A stretch of DNA of 64,000 bases from Gerris lacustris. Taxonomy: Eukaryota; Arthropoda; Insecta; Hemiptera; Gerridae. The notes under the pieces were generated by a model that was given only the letters and a program-made list of their open reading frames with translations, was not told the origin of the DNA and ran no database searches. Both the position numbers and the translations under genes were made by a program. Shown here piece after piece: positions 1-12,728 of this stretch (its first letter is position 1; each line of letters begins with the position of its first letter). The stretch is taken from assembly GCA_951217055.1 (NCBI GenBank), contig OX578280.1, forward strand, positions 17,399,394 to 17,463,393. The letters are read 5' to 3'.

Positions 1-37
1 GTCTGCTACCTCGGAAAAAATAGCATATGCTACGCGA

Positions 38-136
38 CTGTGAAGTGTTTTTTCTTTACCTTGGCAATATTTACTGTCTCGCTTCGCTCGACAGTAAATG
101 TAATTGCCGCGGTAAAGAAAAAACTCACTTCACAGC
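38..136. repeat. Foldback (hairpin) element
   Basis: The whole stretch is an imperfect palindrome. CTGTGAAGTG followed by T-rich TTTCTTTACC on the left is answered by GGTAAAGAAA and CACTTCACAG on the right. The loop is itself palindromic (TTTACTGTC, then TCGCTTCGCT, then GACAGTAAA). It has no coding capacity. This is the architecture of a MITE or foldback element. The inner CTTTACC/GGTAAAG motif also occurs in the hairpin at 25002-25057. Confidence 0.75.
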
Positions 137-1199
137 CTAGTAACATAATATACTATTAACATTTGTATCCGTTTCAAATAATTACTCAAGTAGTTTTTTT
201 TTTCCAGTTAAGTGTACAAACAAACCAGGCTTAATAGCTTATTCTAAATCAATAATAGGTGAAGCACTTATATTGATAAAGAGAATAATATTTTTCACGA
301 TTTCATTCGATTATATTAGAAGTAATTTAAACTATAATTCCAGAAAAAAATCAGATAAATTGCAATATAATCTCTTCTTGACTCTTTAACAGTTATCGAT
401 GGAAATCCGCCAGCAAACCATTAGATTATCAAAGAGTCACTGTCACAGTTAGGTTGAGTTGTGTAGACTTAGTAGAGATAAGGTGTGTCCTGTAGAGACA
501 AGGCTAGGGAGGGTTCAGATCTAAACACTAAGGGCAGAGACAGGGAGCTCCAATTAGCCACTAGAACTAATTAACTCGATTAGTTCTGTAACTGAGGGGG
601 GGGGGGCACTTTGGCTTCGGGGCATCTCCAGATATACCAACCAAAACCCTTCCTACACAGCTCCGTATAACCCTCTCTCTCCAGCTAAAACCGCAATTAG
701 CTAACAGGTTATAAAAGGCGTCATTCTGACTTTCAGCACCTTCTCCCTTAAAATATCCAGGATTAAATTGACCTATAAATAACAAGAACTACTTGAATAC
801 CATATTAGAAGCTTGATTACTGACTTTACTAATGATGAAAACCCTATAGAGAGAGGGGTTTTTAGAATTAGAATTCATATTAAGCTATGAACTGTTACAA
901 TTTCCTCGTATTGATTAAAGCCGATATTGAAAAGCCAAAGGTATCAATTAATGTCATACATTTGACTTTGATAACTTAACAGCTATGTTGATCAGAGTAT
1001 ATTAAGTGAGTATAATCATTTACAAATAAATCGAAATAATAGTCTATGCATATTTTGATTTAATTTTCTCTACGTACATGGAACATCTTTAACAGTTGTA
1101 ATCGATTGACCTCATATGCTAAAGTCATACACAAGAATTTACAGGATCAAAAAAAACAAACATTAGTAGTTACTAAAATTTAGTAGTTATTAAAATAAT
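137..1199. other. A+T-rich non-coding stretch
   Basis: No gene is recognised. The stretch holds an 11-base G run at 596-606 and a short hairpin around 838-865. The short open frames lack family resemblance and normal codon texture. Confidence 0.5.
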
Positions 1200-1870
1200 T
1201 GCTTGCATACAAGTCTGCAAGACAGTGAAACGTTTTCATATATCGCTTTTTGGTAACGCTTGTGTAACGCTTTTTGGTGTCGTTTTTGATAACGCTTGTA
1301 TAATTCATTTTGGTGTCATTTTTGGTAACACTTTTCGAGTTTATGTGCCAAAGTAAAGAGATGAAAATGTCAAAAAATTCGAGGGTGCAGATTCTTGCGT
1401 ATGTAAATTTGGAATTAAATCGAACATATGTAGTGCACGAAGAAAGAAAGTATTTCTTTTCTTTCCCAGTTTATTTAAGAAGTAATCTTTTAGCTTCTTC
1501 ACCCATATTTTTATAATAAATGCAAAAAATTATTGTATAACAAAATAAAAAATAATAATGTAAAAAATAAATTGTATGTATGTATGATTATTAGGAATAA
1601 AATTCTAAGGGTTATGACTTTTGTCCGATACAAATTGAAGCAGTAGAACAGAAGTTGTAGTTGTGAGGGGGCGCAGCTGGGGCGCGCGAGCGACTATCAG
1701 AGCAGTAGCGAGAAGCGAAGAGAGTGAGACGTGGGGAAGGTAGCCGATCGGGAGGGCAGGGGTGGGTATGCCCTACCAAGCGCGGCACGGAAAGACTCAA
1801 TACTATACCGAGAGCGGGCACACTCGATTCAACACCTCCTACATCCTCCTAACTCCCTGTTACTCGTGTA
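1200..1870 (+). repeat. Interspersed repeat family A, copy 1
   Basis: It opens with CTTGCATACAAGTCTGCAAG, runs through repeated GTAACGCTTTTTGGT blocks and a GAAAATGTCAAAAAATTCGA block, and ends in a G-rich tail (GGGGGCGCAGCTGGGGC) and a region ending ACTCCCTGTTACTCG. Homologous copies lie at 6240-6690, 19393-19860 and 35895-36335. No transposase is seen, so it is probably a non-autonomous element. The open frame at 1310-1516 lies wholly inside the repeat and is not a gene. Confidence 0.75.
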
Positions 1871-2010
1871 ACGCTTTTTGGTCTAGTATTTAGAATACTA
1901 CCAACTCCGGCTTTACTCTCCTTGTATAAAATGGGAATATTATTGAAAAATATTATTTTTGAAAAAATGTAATTGATGTACATACTTATTTTTCTTTTTG
2001 GTGAAATAAA

Positions 2011-2044
<34 letters not shown>

Positions 2045-2835
2045 TTGCCAAGACATGAAAATGTCAAAATAAAATCTACACAGAGAATAGAAAAATTCAA
2101 ATTTTCTCCATTTCATGGAAAACATTGAATCATGGATATCATGTTTTTTTGGGCATTGAATCTATAAATCGATATTTCAATGTTTTTCCATGAAGTGATG
2201 AAAACCAGTATACATTTGTCTAACTGATATAGTAGATATCTTAAGGTGCTAAAATATTAAACATAAGTCCATTTCAATTACGATTTGATCCACTAGGAGC
2301 TCTGATATCATTTTATATAAAATATTGAAAGTATAGAGAGCAGCACTTCTATCGGTTAAATATAGTACTACAATGAATTTAAGGGCAGGATAAGCAAACA
2401 GACCAACCTTTCGATTCCTTTGACAACAAATGATTATCTTTAAAATTGAGCAGTGAAGTCACTTTAATCTGACATGAGAAGGAAGTTATTATCTCTTCTC
2501 AAGTGCTTGATTAAGGCCAAACCGGCTTTCACTTGTTTGAGGTGTGAACTTAAGTCAAGCCCACAGCTTTGTCCAACTATAAACCCTAACTCCCAAACTT
2601 TTAGTTGCACCTTAATCTCTCTAGCGCTAATGACCGCTTGCACTTGAACTCGCCTTAATAAATCTGTAGCAGTAAGACATTATCTTATTTTCTTTGTCAA
2701 AGAAACATTATTTTTAATAAATTGGCCATGAGACTAATAGTTTTTTTTCAATGCAAAACAGTTTCTAAGATTATCCGATCATTGATATTAATTATTTAAT
2801 TAAAATAAAAGAAGCAGGCCTGTATACAACATTTG
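1871..2835. other. Non-coding stretch with (ATT)n and a second fragment of family A
   Basis: It contains an (ATT)n tract near 2010-2043, followed by a block (GCCAAGACATGAAAATGTCA) matching the end of family A copy 3. No gene is seen. Confidence 0.5.
2108..2197. repeat. Foldback element
   Basis: CATGGAAAACATTGAA on the left pairs with TTCAATGTTTTTCCATG on the right, one indel apart, around a loop of about 50 bases containing ATCATGGATATCATG. It is a MITE-like hairpin with no coding capacity. Confidence 0.65.
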
Positions 2836-3148
2836 ATATTCTTCGAGATTAATTAATTATTATATTAATAGAAAGTAACACAACAATTTTATATTAAAAT
2901 ACACAAACGCGTTGCGACAAATAATATCATCTTCAGCATTGAGTATCATCGTTAATATAGTAAGAGTAAAACTCCTACTAGTAGAGATACTAGTAAAATC
3001 TCACTAAGGTTTTACTCTTACTACATTAACAACTAACACTGTAGATGGTATACATGTCGAACCACGTTTGTGCATTTTAATACAAAGTTATGGAAACAAT
3101 ATTGTTGTGTTACTTTTTGTAAACATTGATTAATCTCGAAGAACAATA
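2836..3148. repeat. Large foldback element whose right arm seeds the adjacent minisatellite
   Basis: About 315 bases form an imperfect inverted repeat. Outer arms: TTCTTCGAGATTAAT and AAAGTAACACAACAAT on the left, ATTGTTGTGTTACTTT and ATTAATCTCGAAGAA on the right. Inner arms pair TTAAAATACACAAACG with CGTTTGTGCATTTTAA and AGAGTAAAACTC with GGTTTTACTCTT. The outer right arm is the same sequence as the tandem unit of the array at 3240-4385. Confidence 0.75.
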
Positions 3149-3154
3149 TTGTTC

Positions 3155-3204
3155 TTAGTCTTCTTAGTCTTCAGGGATCCCTGATGACTTAGAAGACTGA
3201 GAAG
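3155..3204. repeat. Hairpin between foldback and minisatellite
   Basis: An imperfect palindrome centred on AGGGATCCCT with CTTAGTCTTC on one side and GAAGACTGAGAAG on the other. It separates the first unit of the foldback arm from the tandem array. Confidence 0.6.
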
Positions 3205-3239
3205 TAGAATAATAAGGGATCAACAGAAGAATAAATTCA

Positions 3240-4385
3240 CAATACTGTTGTGTTACTTTCTATTAACATTGATTAATCTCGAAGAACAATATTGTTGTTA
3301 CTATCTATCAACGTTGATTAATGTCGAAGAACAATATTCTTTTGATCCTTTCTATTAACATTGATTAATCTCGAGGAACAATATTCTTTTGATCCTTTCT
3401 ATTAACATTGATTAATCTCGAAGAACAATATTGTTGTTACTATCTATCAACGTTGATTAATGTCGAAGAACAATATTGTTGTGTTACTTTCTATTAACAT
3501 TGATTAATCTCGAAGAACAATATTGTTGTAACTCTCTATCAACGTTGATTAATGTCGAAGAACAATATTGTTGTGTGTTGTGTTACTTTCTACTAACATT
3601 GATTAATCTCGAAGAACAATATTGTTGTTACTATCTATCAACGTTGATTAATGTCGAAGAACAATATTGTTGTGTTACTTTCTATTAACATTGATTAATC
3701 TCGAGGAACAATATTCTTTTGATCCTTTCTATTAACATTGATTAATCTCGAAGAACAATATTGTTGTTACTATCTATCAACGTTGATTAATGTCGAAGAA
3801 CAATATTGTTGTGTGTTGTGTTACTTTCTATTAACATTGATTAATCTCGAAGAACAATATTGTTGTTACTATCTATCAACGTTGATTAATGTCGAAGAAC
3901 AATATTGTTGTGTTACTTTCTATTAACATTGATTAATCTCGAGGAACAATATTCTTTTGATCCTTTCTATTAACATTGATTAATCTCGAAGAACAATATT
4001 GTTGTGTTACTTTCTATTAACATTGATTAATCTCGAAGAACAATATTGTTGTTACTATCTATCAACATTGATTAATCTCTAAGAACAATATTTCTGTGTT
4101 ACTTTCTATTATCTTTAATTAATCTCGAAGAATACTGTTGTTACTTTCTATTAACATTGATTAATCTCGAAGAACAATATTGTATTACTTTCTATTAACA
4201 TTGATTAATCTCGAAGAACAATATTGATGTATTACTTTCTATCAACATAATTAATCTAGAAGAACGATATTGTTTTGATCCTTTCTATTAACATTGATTA
4301 ATTTCGAAGAACAATATTGTTGTATTACTTTCTATCAACATTGATTAATCTCGTAGATCAATATTTTTGCGTGACTTTCTATTAA
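3240..4385. repeat. Minisatellite, about 24 units of 40-52 bp
   Basis: Units carry AACATTGATTAATCTCGAAG, then AACAATATTGTTGTG, then TTACTTTCTATT. Two subtypes alternate: A has AACATTG...AATCTCG, and B has AACGTTG...AATGTCG with TACTATCTATC. Each unit contains the self-complementary ACAATATTGT. Spacing between units varies by several bases. Open frames at 3476-3926 that read LINLEEQYCC and LINVEEQYCC are translations of the repeat, not a gene. The last units toward 4380 are the most diverged. Confidence 0.9.
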
Positions 4386-5431
4386 ATTCTCTTGTTATAA
4401 GTGTGAAGTGATTCCACAAAATCTCTGTCAAAACATCTTATCATTAATTAATCAATGTGAGTAAAGTATTGCGTAAGTGTGATTGAAATAACTTAAGATA
4501 ATGAAACATATTCCTCCTCAGAATTATTATTGTTAGATCAATAATTTTGATACATGTCGAAGAGTCAACTTTAAACATTAAAGTTTCAAGTTTCAAACCA
4601 GAAATATTGGGTTACATTATTACATATACATATAACGATTTTGGATGTGATATTTTGTTATTAGTATATTTTAATATAATTATCTTTAATATAATTAAAG
4701 AAATGCTTAAAAACTTTATTTATTATGACCTATTTTAGATTTTAAAATTGGTTATATACGTGTTAAAAAATATACAATAAGGTAAATTATACCTCAATTA
4801 AAATGTAATTAATCCACCACACCAAAGGATTAAGAATATTTGTTTTTAACTTCAAACAGTTGAAACACAATATTTAAAATAGACAAATAATACTCGTTAT
4901 TTTTCAGTAAAATACAGAAAATTTGTTTTATTTATTTTTACGTTTGATGTAAAAAAAATCATTATTTTAACTTATCCAAGAGACATTTTCAATTTAACTC
5001 TGCTGCATGTGCATTTAAAAAAGAAGAAAAAAAGAAAACATACTCTTATTGGGGATCGAATGAGGAATCAAACATAACTAGGCTGAATTAATTAAAAATA
5101 CAGGGCTTAAAAACTAAATTTAGACACATTGATTTTTTTTTTTTTTAAATTAAAAAAAAAACCATAATGGGTTTTTAAATTAATATATTTACAGTTTAAA
5201 GCAAATACACGATGGAGCTGCGGTAGAATTTTCAGTATTTTTTTTTATTTTTTTTTTTCAAAACTCATTTTCCCTCCCAAAAAACCAAAACAAATAGAAT
5301 ATCAGAAAAAAAGAGGTCGTGTTAAAACAATCATTTTTAAGTATAATGAAACAATGGAACAAGCAAGGGGAAAAGTAAAAACACTCTTTTTATTACATTA
5401 TTACATTTATCAGCATCGTTATTTAACAAAT

Positions 5432-5438
<7 letters not shown>
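4386..5438. other. A+T-rich non-coding stretch
   Basis: No gene or named element is recognised. There are several poly(A)/poly(T) runs around 5130-5250. Confidence 0.5.

Positions 5439-5508
<70 letters not shown>
5439..5508. repeat. (TA)n microsatellite, about 70 bp
   Basis: An uninterrupted TA dinucleotide run. The open frame spanning it at 5354-5719 (an Ile-Tyr repeat) is an artefact. Confidence 0.95.
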
Positions 5509-5512
<4 letters not shown>

Positions 5513-6239
5513 GAGTTTAATATACAGCATGATGATATTTATGGAATTTACAATATTGGGGTTATGTTAAGAATTTACCTTGTAAAGAGGGAGAATTTGA
5601 AGATGCAACGAACGAATAAAAGTGAGGGGTTGAAGTTATTACAATCAAAAAATATCAAAATTGGTTGTGAAACAGTATCGGTTATTAAATTATATTTACT
5701 AATACAATTATTAAACTGAGAATAAAAGTATTTATTAAAAAAAAAAAAAAATGTTTAATAGAATAATGTTTTTTAAGTGATAAAAATTTGTTAGTATTGA
5801 TAAAAAAGGACAAACCAATATTTCTAAAATTGTTCAATCCAACTCTCATTTATTTTTATAGTGTAGTAACACGGTTTTATCTTTATTAAATATTAGTATA
5901 ACTAAATAATTGTGTTAAAGTAAAATCACTATGTTAATTAACATAAAGATTTGGATTTAGACAAATTTAAAAATGTTACTAACAATGCTTTTTATAAGAT
6001 TGTCAATGAGAATAACATCGCTAAATCTTTTGAGTGTTAATTGTTTATTTAAAAAAATCAAATATTTGGAATAATAAGAAACAATAAGTGAATTGCTAAC
6101 TAAATCTGAATCAACAACAAAATACAAAACACGCATTTATAACAAATAAAACTTCTGAATGAATAATGCATAAATCAATTTTTTGACATTTTTATGTTTA
6201 GGCTATAGAACATAAGTCTAAAACGTTACGTTACTTTTT
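5509..6239. other. A+T-rich non-coding stretch
   Basis: I see no gene, RNA or recognisable repeat, only a poly(A) run near 5738-5750. Confidence 0.5.
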
Positions 6240-6690
6240 AGCTTAAAAATTCAGAAAAGTATAACAGGGAGTTAAAAAGCTATAGGAGGTGTGTAACCCA
6301 GTCTCCACCTGTTGGGCCTTCCTCCACCGCACGTCATAGGGCCGAAGAGAGTCGAAAAGATTTATACGTGTGACAGGGAGTTAGGAAAGTACAGGAGGTT
6401 GCCATCAACTCTCAGCCCTCTCGGCCTACCTAGTATGAAGGCATATTAACAATTCGTGGAAGGCGGGCCGGCGCCTTAGAAATGCGCCTTTGAAGTCAGT
6501 ATTTTGTAATCAAGCCGCGGCAACCTGGGGTGGAGATAAGAATAAAAATTATCTTCCATCTTCTTTTATCAATTACTTGAATAAATTTCCGATTTTATAT
6601 AATTTTATGTCGGTAGTTTACGCAGAGCGAAAACATAAAAATGTCTCACTGTCTTGCGGACTCGTATGCAAGAAGTATTTACTTATGGAC
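6240..6690 (-). repeat. Interspersed repeat family A, copy 2 (reverse, diverged)
   Basis: ACAGGGAGTTA followed by CAGGAGGT matches the reverse complement of the 3' end of copy 1. ATGTCTCACTGTCTTGCGG followed by ACTCGTATGCAAGAAG is the reverse complement of the family's 5' end. The middle is diverged or replaced. The segment near 6270-6440 is G+C-rich relative to its surroundings. Confidence 0.6.
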
Positions 6691-7507
6691 CTGGTAAAAT
6701 AATTGGGGCCCTTCTTTAGGTGTTATAATATTTTTTTTCCAGTAACAGGAATTAGCCGCCATTTTGGATTCCCAGTTAATCAGATCAAATTGTTATTTTA
6801 CTAATATCTTGAAAATATTTTAATAAATTAGGAAAAGAAGTAATTTGGATTAATTAAAAAAGATCTAATATAGAATGACTTCAATAATAATACTATGCAT
6901 GATCTGATCACAAAGCTGCAGTGTAGCCAGTTACTCCGTTTGTTTTTTTTTTAAATTAAAGATCTACTATTTATTGAACAAAATTAACAAATTATTTTAT
7001 AAACAAAACGCTTATTTATTAAAGATTACTTATTAAACTATAATATTTATATATTATAAGATAGAGATAATAATATAAACTGTTGTTGCTAACATTATAA
7101 CAATAAAAATTTTGCCGCCTCGCGGTCAAAGTTTTCCTCATTCTACTTCCTAGACAGTTAGACAGTCAAATTACATTTCCCTGCCCGTAATCAGTTCAAT
7201 AATGCTTCATTTTGCTGCCGCAAGTAGATAAAAAATATTTATATTTTTCTATGCAATCTAAATTTATTGCAATCTGATTGCAAATCTAAATGGTAATTAT
7301 TGTATGTACATTAATGTTGAACATGTACTTCTCATGTCTGACATGCCAAGGCAATGTCTTAAACATGTTCAATGTCATGTCATTTACTAACAGTGTTAGA
7401 GAAACTACTTCTCGCATTAAGTGGACAATGGATCCTTAATCATGGCTTGTCTAAACCACTTAAGCGAATTCTATGATGCTGCGTTAACAGATTGTGATGT
7501 TTCCCTT
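6691..7507. other. A+T-rich non-coding stretch
   Basis: No gene is seen. A short region at 7300-7390 has repeated CATGT motifs. Nothing else is recognisable. Confidence 0.45.
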
Positions 7508-7622
7508 GGTCAGAAAGGGGTGAACTGGTACCACGTGGTCAGAAAGGGGTGAACTGGTACCACGCGTGGTCAGAAAGAGGTGACCGTGGTACCCCGTGGT
7601 CAGAAAGGGGTGACCGTGGTAC
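7508..7622. repeat. Tandem repeat, 4 units of 29-31 bp
   Basis: Units start GGTCAGAAAGGGGTGA and end near GGTACCACG. Starts are at 7508, 7537, 7568 and 7598. The junction CTGGTACCACGTGGTCAG is an imperfect palindrome, so each unit boundary can form a small hairpin. Confidence 0.85.
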
Positions 7623-7663
7623 AATAGGGCGACGTTTGTACTTCCCTTATATACGTAATAGTA

Positions 7664-8115
<452 letters not shown>

Positions 8116-8144
8116 CAAAAAATCTATTATTACCAAAAAAGTTT

Positions 8145-9710
8145 TTGGAAAAAATCATTCAAATTTGGTTAAAAGCTTCCATGCCCAACTATTCACAGAC
8201 AAGAGTGATAAACCGCCTTTTGAAATACCACAAAAAATATGAAGATTTAAAGAAAAGTGCATTGAAAAAAACAAATGTACCAAGTTCCAATACTAATAAA
8301 ATAAAACAATTTGTTAAAGATTCACAAATATTATTCTGCATAAGTGCCTGCGAATGTAAGGATTTTTCCCTTTGCACGTGTGCTAGATAAAAAAAAGTTC
8401 CACAAAACGAGCGTGATTTTTTGATTGATTAAAGAACAACAAGAAATATGGTGATTGGAAAAATTGACGTTAAGATTTCAGATCAATTAAGGAGTTGAGC
8501 CTTGCGAAATAAAAAAGATCACTCAGCCACAAGAGAGAGAGAGACTAAAAAAAATATTACTGAAGCCGTATGATATTCCAGCCAGTACCACTGATTCTGA
8601 GTTTGAGATCAGTTGCTCGCAACAAAGGTTTTTTTCTGAGACACCTACTTCTTAAATGAGGATATTTGTTCCAACTTTAGCAGAAGTAGCCGTAAGAACA
8701 GGTGTTTCAAAAAGAGCGGCAGCAGTGATAACCTCTGGGGCCCTAAATGACGCTGGAGTTTTACAACCCGACAGTTCTTGTAGTGTCATTGATCACAGCA
8801 AAATTAGTAGAGAGAAACAACTGAAGTGTAAAGAAATTAAGAAACTAGAAGAAACAAATGATATTGTGTTATCAGGTTTATACTTTGATGGTAGGACAGG
8901 AGGGATGACATGGTTAAAGTGTCAATAAAAAAAGGCGGAAAGCTATATAAAGTGAAAGGAAAACATGTCGTGCTCATACGAGAACCAGGCTCGAGTTACT
9001 TGGATTTTGTTTCACCTATAAGCGGAAATGCTGAAAGTTTGGATTCCTCAATTTTTACCTGCCTCAAAGAAAAAAATATAGATACCTCTAATTTAATGGT
9101 AGTGGGCTGTGATGGGACCAACTTGAACACAGGCATTAGAAGAGGAGTGATAAGACTGGTCGAGTGCCGACTTGGACGACCTCTTCAGTGGTCTATATGC
9201 TAGTTACATGCCAATGAATTACCACCACGTCATCTAGTAGAACATTTAGATGGCAAAACTAAAGGTCCATACTCCTTATCAGGACCTATTGGATCAGAAC
9301 TTTTGCAAGGCGAAACCATGGAAGTAGTCGACTTTGAGGCAGTCGACTGATGAGAATATTTAAATACGAAAGGACGGATGGAAGAGAATCTTCACTGCGA
9401 GAAGTAACCGTGTTGAAAATATAGAAGCAACAGCTTTTACAGTTCCAAAAATTAATTTTGACGCTACGAGTTATGTTGAAATAATAGACTGGAGCTCAAT
9501 AAAAGTGACAGAACCTCCGCTAACATAACTGATTTCCACAGCAGAGATCGTGGCAGCAGTTTCAGATGGTTGGAAGCCTCAAATTGACTTAAAATATCCC
9601 TGTCATACTCAGGCCGTTGAACGCTGTGTGAAATTAGTCACAGGCCCCTCCACTCCAGTTCATAAAGCAGAGGATCGTCATTTTTAAATGATTCAAACCC
9701 AAATAAATAG
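8145..9710 (+). pseudogene. Transposase pseudogene of an unclassified DDE-like transposon
   Basis: The reading can be followed in pieces. 8145-8387 includes IWLKASMPNYSQTRVI and a cysteine cluster ISACECKDFSLCTC. After an in-frame TAA at 8388 comes KKVPQNERDFLID, then another TAA and RTTRNMVIGKIDVK. 8656-8910 reads VPTLAEVAVRTGVSKRAAAV and ends LYFDGRTGG. A frameshift near 8908 leads to HVVLIREPGSSYLDFVSP, VVGCDGTNLNTGIRRGVI and GRPLQWSIC, then a TAG. Past it come LHANELPPRHLVEHLDGKTK and a TGA near 9348. After a likely internal deletion, 9440-9710 reads FTVPKINFDATSYVEIIDW and YPCHTQAVERCVKLVTGPS. Candidate catalytic acids are the D of FDGR, the D of GCDGT and the E of AVER; this is inference. 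From memory, the same order of motifs occurs in uncharacterised hemipteran proteins. At least three stops and one frameshift make it non-functional. Confidence 0.8.
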
Positions 9711-10042
9711 GAATAAAATACCAAGATTCGAAAATAAAAAAGATTTTAACGCATAGATAAATTGAATATAAAAATATATTATGTTTGTTAATAGTTTTGT
9801 ATAGTATATAAGTTAGGTTTTTTTTTAAATTAAATGATATTTATACATGACAAGAGTCAAATTTTCAAAATTTAAAAAAGGGGGGAGAGGGGGACTATAG
9901 GAGCTCGAATGCAGCCACTTCCACGTGGTGAGCTCTGGTAATTATTTTTGATTCTATACTGGTTAAAATAAAAAAATAAGCTAAGAGCTTATTTTAGCTG
10001 AAAAAATGTTTAAATTTTATAGTTTTCAGGCTGTCATTTATA

Positions 10043-10362
10043 TATGTCATATGTTATAATAAAAAATATTGAAGTTGCGTAATATGTTAAGGGTTTTTAT
10101 TATACAATAAGCATTGTAGAATACGAAAATATACATTAAATGTATATTAAAAGTAGTTTAGCACACAAACATGTCGAAAAACCCTGTTAAAGCTGCGATT
10201 TTTCCAAATTTCGAAAATTCCCAAACTTCAACCCCCCCTCGGGAGACCTAAGTGAAGTCCGATTTGGCCCAAATTTTTTCCTCGGGACTTTCTTCCAATA
10301 TGGCAAGTTTCTGGAGGGGCGTTTTTTGAATTTTCAAAAATTTTGTTTTTTCGACCCACCCT
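10043..10362 (-). repeat. Right terminal inverted repeat of the 7.8-10.4 kb transposon
   Basis: Reverse complement of 7801-8115, ending GTTTTTTCGACCCACCCT next to (TA)n. Confidence 0.9.
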
Positions 10363-10382
10363 AATATATATATATATATAAA

Positions 10383-10990
10383 GGTATTGTGAGAAAGCAA
10401 AAATTCAATTTTGAGATTATGATGGATGTATACGTTTTAGAATCCCCTGAGTCCAAACAAATGTCTGTTTGTTGATTAAATATGTAATTCTAAAATGTAA
10501 TCCATTAAGAAGCTAACCATATAAGTAGTTTTCCCCGGAAAAAGTCTAGTCCCCGGACTAGAAAATAGTTATTAACAAGAGGTAAATAGTTATGCGGGAG
10601 GTCGGGTTCGATTTCCCTATCAGGGTTACTTTTCAGGTTTTTACTTTCACTTACAAAAAGAAAGTTATGTGATGCGCGAAATTTCGTTTTTGCGATTTTT
10701 ATGGATTAACACGTTTTGAGGTCCCCTGAGTCCAAAAAAGAGTTTTTTAAAAAATGTCTGTCTCTCAGTGGTCTGTTGTCTGTGTATAGGCGTGGAGCCT
10801 AAATTACAGGGCCGATTTTGACGAAATTTGGCATTCATGTTCAGAAAAATCATACCCGGAGGAGAAATCGAGAAATAAATTTCAGCTTCAAATTCGGGGG
10901 GCGCTACCCCACAAAAACTCTAATGTAAACATGAAAATTAATTATTTCTCGAAAACTGACCCGACGATTTTGATTAAACAATTCTAAAAT
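10383..10990 (+). repeat. Interspersed repeat family D, copy 1
   Basis: It contains CACGTTTTGAGGTCCCCTGA, a CTGT-rich stretch, GACGAAATTTGGCATTCATG, a GGGGGGCGCTACCCC block and CGACGATTTTGATTAAA. The same order is found reversed at 42350-42807 and partly at 29930-30060. The first part (10383-10640) looks like a second, partial copy. The open frame at 10665-10853 is an artefact of the repeat. Confidence 0.75.
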
Positions 10991-11020
10991 GCAGTCAAAT
11001 TCAAAAATACTTTTATTTTT

Positions 11021-11710
11021 AGGGTCCGTAGGCAAAACCAAGGACCCTTATATTTTCCTGCGTGTGTCTGTCCGTCCGTCCTCTCGCGTGCTCTCACGGC
11101 TACACCTTTCGTCCGATCACTTTGAAATTTGGCATGTGTGTGTCTTGTACCTGTTCACATATTTTAAAAATATAGCGACTTAAAAAAAAATATTTTCCAA
11201 AAAAATTTGGGTATAAAACTTAAGGGTTAAATTTTTTTTATTTTTTTTCGACACCGTGAGGGGTATCATATGAAAGGGTACGTCGAGCTGATTACAAAAA
11301 TATATAATGCTTTGGTTATAACTTTGATAGGGCTAGCGTAGGCGAGTTTGAAGCGGGTTTGAAACGTGTCCCCCCCCCCCCCCCCTATATCTCGCTTATG
11401 TGAAGTGCAAAAAATCTGAAAAAATTCCTGAACATTCTTCGACCAAAAGTAAAGATACCACTTTTTGGAAATTTCGAAAAAAATATTATTTTATTTTTTA
11501 TTGACAAAATACGTTTTTTTATAATTATGGTCTTTTCGACGTATTTATATGGTTATAGTCCGGTTCAGTGGCAAAAAAATACTTAATCAGAGTGTGTTTT
11601 GAGAATATTAGACCCTTAGAATGGTTCAAAGTAAGCTTTTTAGCATTTTTAAAAAAACACTGTTTATACACTTTACAGTTAAACACTATATAGTGTGGCC
11701 TACGAACCCT
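11021..11710 (+). repeat. Interspersed repeat family E, copy 1, with short terminal inverted repeats
   Basis: It begins AGGGTCCGTAGGC and ends GCCTACGAACCCT, a 13 bp inverted repeat with one mismatch. Inside are GTCTGTCCGTCCGTCC, CTTTGAAATTTGGCATGTG, ATATGAAAGGGTACGTCGAG and a 16-base C run (11370-11385). Just past the end lies a hairpin, GTGTGCTGCCTAGCACAC. About 470 bp of the right part recur at 22535-23002 with the same C run. No coding capacity is seen. Confidence 0.8.
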
Positions 11711-12697
11711 CGCTGTGTGCTGCCTAGCACACACTTGACCTGTTTATTAATAATATATAAATACTAAATATCATAATACACAAAACAAAGTACACAAGCA
11801 TAACTCAAAGCTGTCTACCGGAATCTGTTGCAATTAAATGATATAACAGGATATATAGGCTCAAACGCAGAATTTAATTCATACGAAAAGTAATAAGAAA
11901 CCAGTTAAGTTTAAGACAATTATAATTTGATGGATTAAAAATGTCTTAAAACAGTTTTGTTTACAATGTTTTAAATGTTCCACAAATATTCTCTCTTTAT
12001 TTACAGGATTTTTTTTTTTTTTTTATTATCTTGGATTGCATTTGAAACCCCATTTTCTATTTGTAGCTTGGTTGCCTGTAAAGAATGGTAGTGTCGGTGT
12101 CACTCTTCTAGTCTAGTACTGCCTTTGAAGTAGGTAGTAATGTTGAATCTAGCCGACAGGCTCTGAGACTCTAGACACTAACTGTGTGAATAGGAAGACT
12201 CACAGCTGTTTTCTATGTTTTGTCTCGAGCCCCTATGGACTCTAGCTGATGGATTTGGATCGAAATTACTCGAATGTCTCAAATGCTTTAGTCCGGGTTT
12301 TTTTTTTTATTAAACCATAGTGCATCACTTAATGTTTCTATTTTCTCTTTCTCTTCAGACATAATCCCACTTGAAGAAAGAAATCTTCAAATAAAATAGT
12401 CTTTTTTATTATACCAATTGAAGATAAAAAAAAATCGTTTTACATTCCTTATTCTTCGTTTTTCTTTATTAATCGCCTCTATGTTCCACTAAACTTTTTA
12501 TTTCATTTAAAGTTATATCCTTGTTATACCGATTTAATTGCGTGTTACTAATGTTTTTTTTTTTTTCTTTTAATATAAAAACAATCAGATATAATTTATA
12601 GTGGTCTAAAATGATAGATATTGATTCAAATGTATTTATCATAACGTGTAGGATTAAGAAATTAAATCTCGGTATTTTTTAAGTGCCTCCCTCCTAC

Positions 12698-12728
<31 letters not shown>

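Noticed and set aside
3476..3926. Open frames with repeated LINLEEQYCC-type peptides
   Set aside because: They are translations of the 40-52 bp minisatellite; unit-length changes break the frame repeatedly.
3240..4385. Regularly spaced repeats considered as a CRISPR array
   Set aside because: There are no unique spacers, units are contiguous, and the window is clearly eukaryotic.
5354..5719. 121-codon frame with an Ile-Tyr repeat (also 7549-8007 and 19874-20126)
   Set aside because: The length comes from (TA)n microsatellites; flanking parts have no similarity to known proteins.
10590..10640. GGTCGGGTTCGATTTCCCTATC resembling a tRNA T arm
   Set aside because: No acceptor stem, D arm or A box can be formed upstream; it is part of the family D region.
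11697..11752. Helitron-like 3' end suggested by the GTGTGCT hairpin after family E
   Set aside because: No CTRR terminus follows at the right distance, and the element has short terminal inverted repeats that Helitrons lack.
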